Assembly: GCF_000321225.1 (NCBI RefSeq)
Contig: NW_004450398.1
Coordinates: 2,613,300-2,677,299 of the forward strand
Source of the DNA: Odobenus rosmarus divergens
Taxonomy: Eukaryota > Chordata > Mammalia > Carnivora > Odobenidae
DNA length: 64,000 bases
Direction: 5' to 3'
In this document: piece after piece, positions 61,645-64,000 of the stretch
How positions within the stretch are numbered: position 1 is the stretch's first letter
Layout of the letters: each line of letters begins with the position of its first letter
Position numbers and translations under genes: made by a program
The notes under the pieces: generated by a model
What the model was told of the DNA's origin: nothing
The model's database searches: none
The model's input: only the letters and a program-made list of their open reading frames with translations

Positions 61645-63090
61645 TTTCTTATCGGCATATCTTAGTACCCAGGCAGAAGGGATGGAGTTGTTGATGGTTT
61701 CTGTTTCCAAAGGAAGATGATGTATCTATTTTCTTTCAAAGATGTTGTCCCAGCCAAATGGTTGAGAATGCTCCATTTGCCAGGAGCAAGATGACTGTGA
61801 TTGCATATAGTTTTGGCCAGGTAACAACCTCCTTCCAATATATTTTCCTTTTAAAACCTTTAGTAATAAAACATTACTTCCTCATGAGGAAGGCAGATAG
61901 GAACCAGAAGGATAAGTTGAAATTTCTTCCCATTCCTATGGAGAACCAAACAGAAATGAACATATAGATTATTTGGCCCCATAGCTGGATGTTGTAATAA
62001 CACCATTTGATTTATATTGATGGCAAGGGAATTGATCTCCCTAGAAGAGCAGCTGAGGGGCACAGAGAGTTGATGAATCAGGCAACTTTGGTCAGTTGTT
62101 CAGTTTCTGCCTCACAGAGAGTCATTGCTCTGAAGGGTGTGTGTGCGTGTGTGCCCGTGTGCACATGAGTGTCTGTGTGGGAGAAGGAGAGCATACTGAT
62201 ATGTGTGTATTTGTAGCTGGAAGAGCGTCCCATCAAGAATAAACTTACCAGGGAAATCTGGAATGGAGTAGCAGCTTAACTTTTGAGCATCTTTGAACCC
62301 ACTCTTCATAAAAAGAGCAACAGAAGTAATAAAACAGACAACACTCACAGGTAGTATCTACAAAAAAGTTATGAGATAGGACATCCCCACCAGTGCCTCA
62401 AATGAGTGTGTGGATAAAACCACTAACAACTGTATTAGGAAAGGTGTGGCATTCGAAAGGGTGTGTGAGAAAGAGGAAAGACTGTTGCTTACCTTGATGC
62501 TGAGACTTTCAGAAGGCCAAAATCACCATCAGGCCCTCCTGGAAATCTAGGCAGACCATTTAGGATGATAGCAGAAATGATGGTTGGTGGGGAGGGGGTA
62601 TCTCGCAGGCTCTAATCAAGATTGAGGGCATGGGGGCTGTAGGCAGGGCTGCAGGCATGGGAAGAGTCTGGAGGATGCGGGCCTACAAACTCTGAGGAAG
62701 TGAGTCTTCTCCCAGGACCACGCCCTGTACCGAGGAGAAAGGGCTGAGGGTAGCGACCAGAGCAGCCAGGACAGAGACGGTAGGGAGTCATAGAAGTCCA
62801 TAGAAGTCCAGACAAAAAGCAACAACAGAGCAGAGAGGAAGCTCTCAAAAAACTAGAGGCCATGTTTTTAATCCCTTTATGATAAAAACAGAACAGGGAA
62901 CTCTAGAGCCATGAAGGCAAGAAGCTCCCTTGGCCCACCTCTCCCTCCTGAAAGTATAGGACAATGAACTTCCCTTTAAAAAACGCAACAAAAAAAGGAT
63001 CATAGTTGAATCCCATACAAAGGCTTTATGATAAAAAAGAATGCAGACTAGAATACTGAGGGAATGCATTAGAAAACACTTGGGCAATCC
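61645..63090. other. No gene; GT-rich stretch at 62135-62185
   Basis: About 1.4 kb without a confidently recognised transposon. Frames of 67-83 codons on both strands show no known domain. A 10-bp repeat (CATAGAAGTC twice) lies near 62790. Confidence 0.45.
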
Positions 63091-63094
63091 AGAG

Positions 63095-63320
63095 AGACAA
63101 CAAGCAGATTAGCGATTTCCGGCGGTGGGGGAGGGGTTGAGGGAGGGAGAATTCATTCCTGGAGGTGGGGTGTTCTGAGATGAAAAAGTTCTGAAGTAGA
63201 GAGATGGTGTTTGCACAATGTGCTGAGTGAATGCCACTCAATTGTACGCTTTAAACTGTTTAATTGTACGTTCTGTGAATTTCACCTCAATATAAAATAT
63301 AAAAGCAACACCTACAATCA
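63095..63320 (+). mobile_element. L1 LINE 3' end, plus strand
   Basis: 'GAGATGAAAAAGTTCTGAAG', 'GAATGCCACTCAATTGTACG' and 'GAATTTCACCTCAATATAAA', then an A-run. A typical old L1 terminus. Confidence 0.88.
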
Positions 63321-63343
63321 AAAAAAAAAAAAAAAACACTTGA

Positions 63344-63543
63344 TGGGCGCCTGGGTGGCTGAGTTGGTTAAGCGACTGCCTTCGGCTCAGGTCATGATCC
63401 TAGAGTCCCGGGATCGAGTCCCGCATCGGGCTCCCTGCTCAGTGGGGAGTCTGCTTCTCCCTCTGACCCTCTTCCCTCTTGTGCTCTCTATCTCTCATTC
63501 TCTCTCTCTCAAATAAATAAATAAAATCTTAAAAAAAAAAAAA
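63344..63543 (+). mobile_element. SINEC, plus strand
   Basis: Head GGGCGCCTGGGTGGCTGAGT, 'GTCCCGGGATCGAGTCCCGC' and AAATAAATAAATAAAATC tail. It landed in the A-run of an L1; AAAACACTT and AAAACGCTT flank it. Confidence 0.96.
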
Positions 63544-63544
63544 C

Positions 63545-64000
63545 GCTTTAAGTACAAAGTTCTATATGGATAGAGGGGAATCTATATATTCCTCTGTCCT
63601 TCTAGGTTCTTGGCTCAGAACCCCCCTGGAATAAAAGAGAGATTGACAGGAGACAAACAAACAGGAGTTTAATAGCTTGTATACCTTCCTGGAGACGTGG
63701 CAAAACCAGGTAACTCCCTGGAATGGCTCAAGCCACCAGCTTTAACACCGCCTCCAGCTAAAGACAAAAGAGATGTTGGGAGGTGGGCTGGGGAGGCCAG
63801 TGATGGGAGGGTCTCAGGAAAGCACAGCAAACAAGGGTGGGTTGTCACGCAGATTTAGGTCCTTGTCTTCTCTAGAGATTTAGTTACCTCCTCTTCCTGG
63901 TACCAGGAGGGAGACACCCCTCCAAACCGCCTTATCAATGCAAATGTCTTTTCATAAAACTTTTACAAAAACTTTTACTCTTTACTCAGGTTTCAGATCT
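63545..64000. other. Unassigned, possibly LTR-like
   Basis: 'CTGGAATAAAAGAGAGATTG' and 'ACAGGAGTTTAATAGCTTGT' are reminiscent of an LTR, but I cannot name a family or find ends. It runs off the window. Confidence 0.35.

Noticed and set aside
1..64000. CRISPR arrays, operons or phage-like systems
   Set aside because: Spaced direct repeats are absent; tandem repeats are contiguous and the repeat content is mammalian.

Overview
This window looks like nuclear DNA of a caniform carnivore. The evidence is about twenty tRNA-derived Can-SINE (SINEC) copies. The younger ones carry the head 'GTCGTTAAGCGTCTGCC' or close variants and an AAATAAATAAAATC tail. I see no copy of the main dog subfamily (SINEC_Cf) and no mustelid-type 'GTTAAAGCCTCTGCC' head, so a bear or a seal/walrus-type arctoid is the best guess. 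This rests on remembered consensus sequences, not on a search.

I recognise no protein-coding exon, tRNA, rRNA or other RNA gene. No open frame exceeds 199 codons. The longest ones lie in low-complexity DNA or inside L2 and MaLR fossils, or overlap other open frames with no recognisable domain. The window therefore reads as intergenic or deep intronic DNA.

Most of it is layered transposon history. The oldest layer is L2, MIR and MIR3, a CR1-like piece, MER5A, MER20 and other hAT elements. Above it lie MaLR/MLT1 LTRs and 5'-truncated L1 pieces. The youngest layer is the SINECs, many with clear target-site duplications. Layering is readable in several places: a SINEC inside an L2 (8.9-9.8 kb), two SINECs inside one MIR (20.5-21.2 kb), a MER5A inside an L2 (23.7-24.4 kb), a SINEC inside a MER20 (60.5-60.9 kb) and two back-to-back SINECs inside an antisense L1 (61.0-61.6 kb).

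Tandem repeats include a 27-bp G-rich minisatellite at the left edge, a long GGAA array holding a 50-N assembly gap, CCAT and TGGA arrays, GT tracts and a pure CTAT microsatellite.

Between the repeats are repeat-poor blocks, for example 7.7-8.7, 11.2-11.6, 25.9-26.3, 30.5-31.6, 34.4-35.3, 46.1-46.5 and 47.0-48.0 kb. They are the best places to look for regulation. Visible candidate sites are several CTCF-like cores, all in the same orientation, two RFX X-boxes, a nuclear-receptor DR0 and a perfect POU octamer. All are motif matches only. I did not find a convincing novel biological system. All repeat boundaries are estimates by eye.
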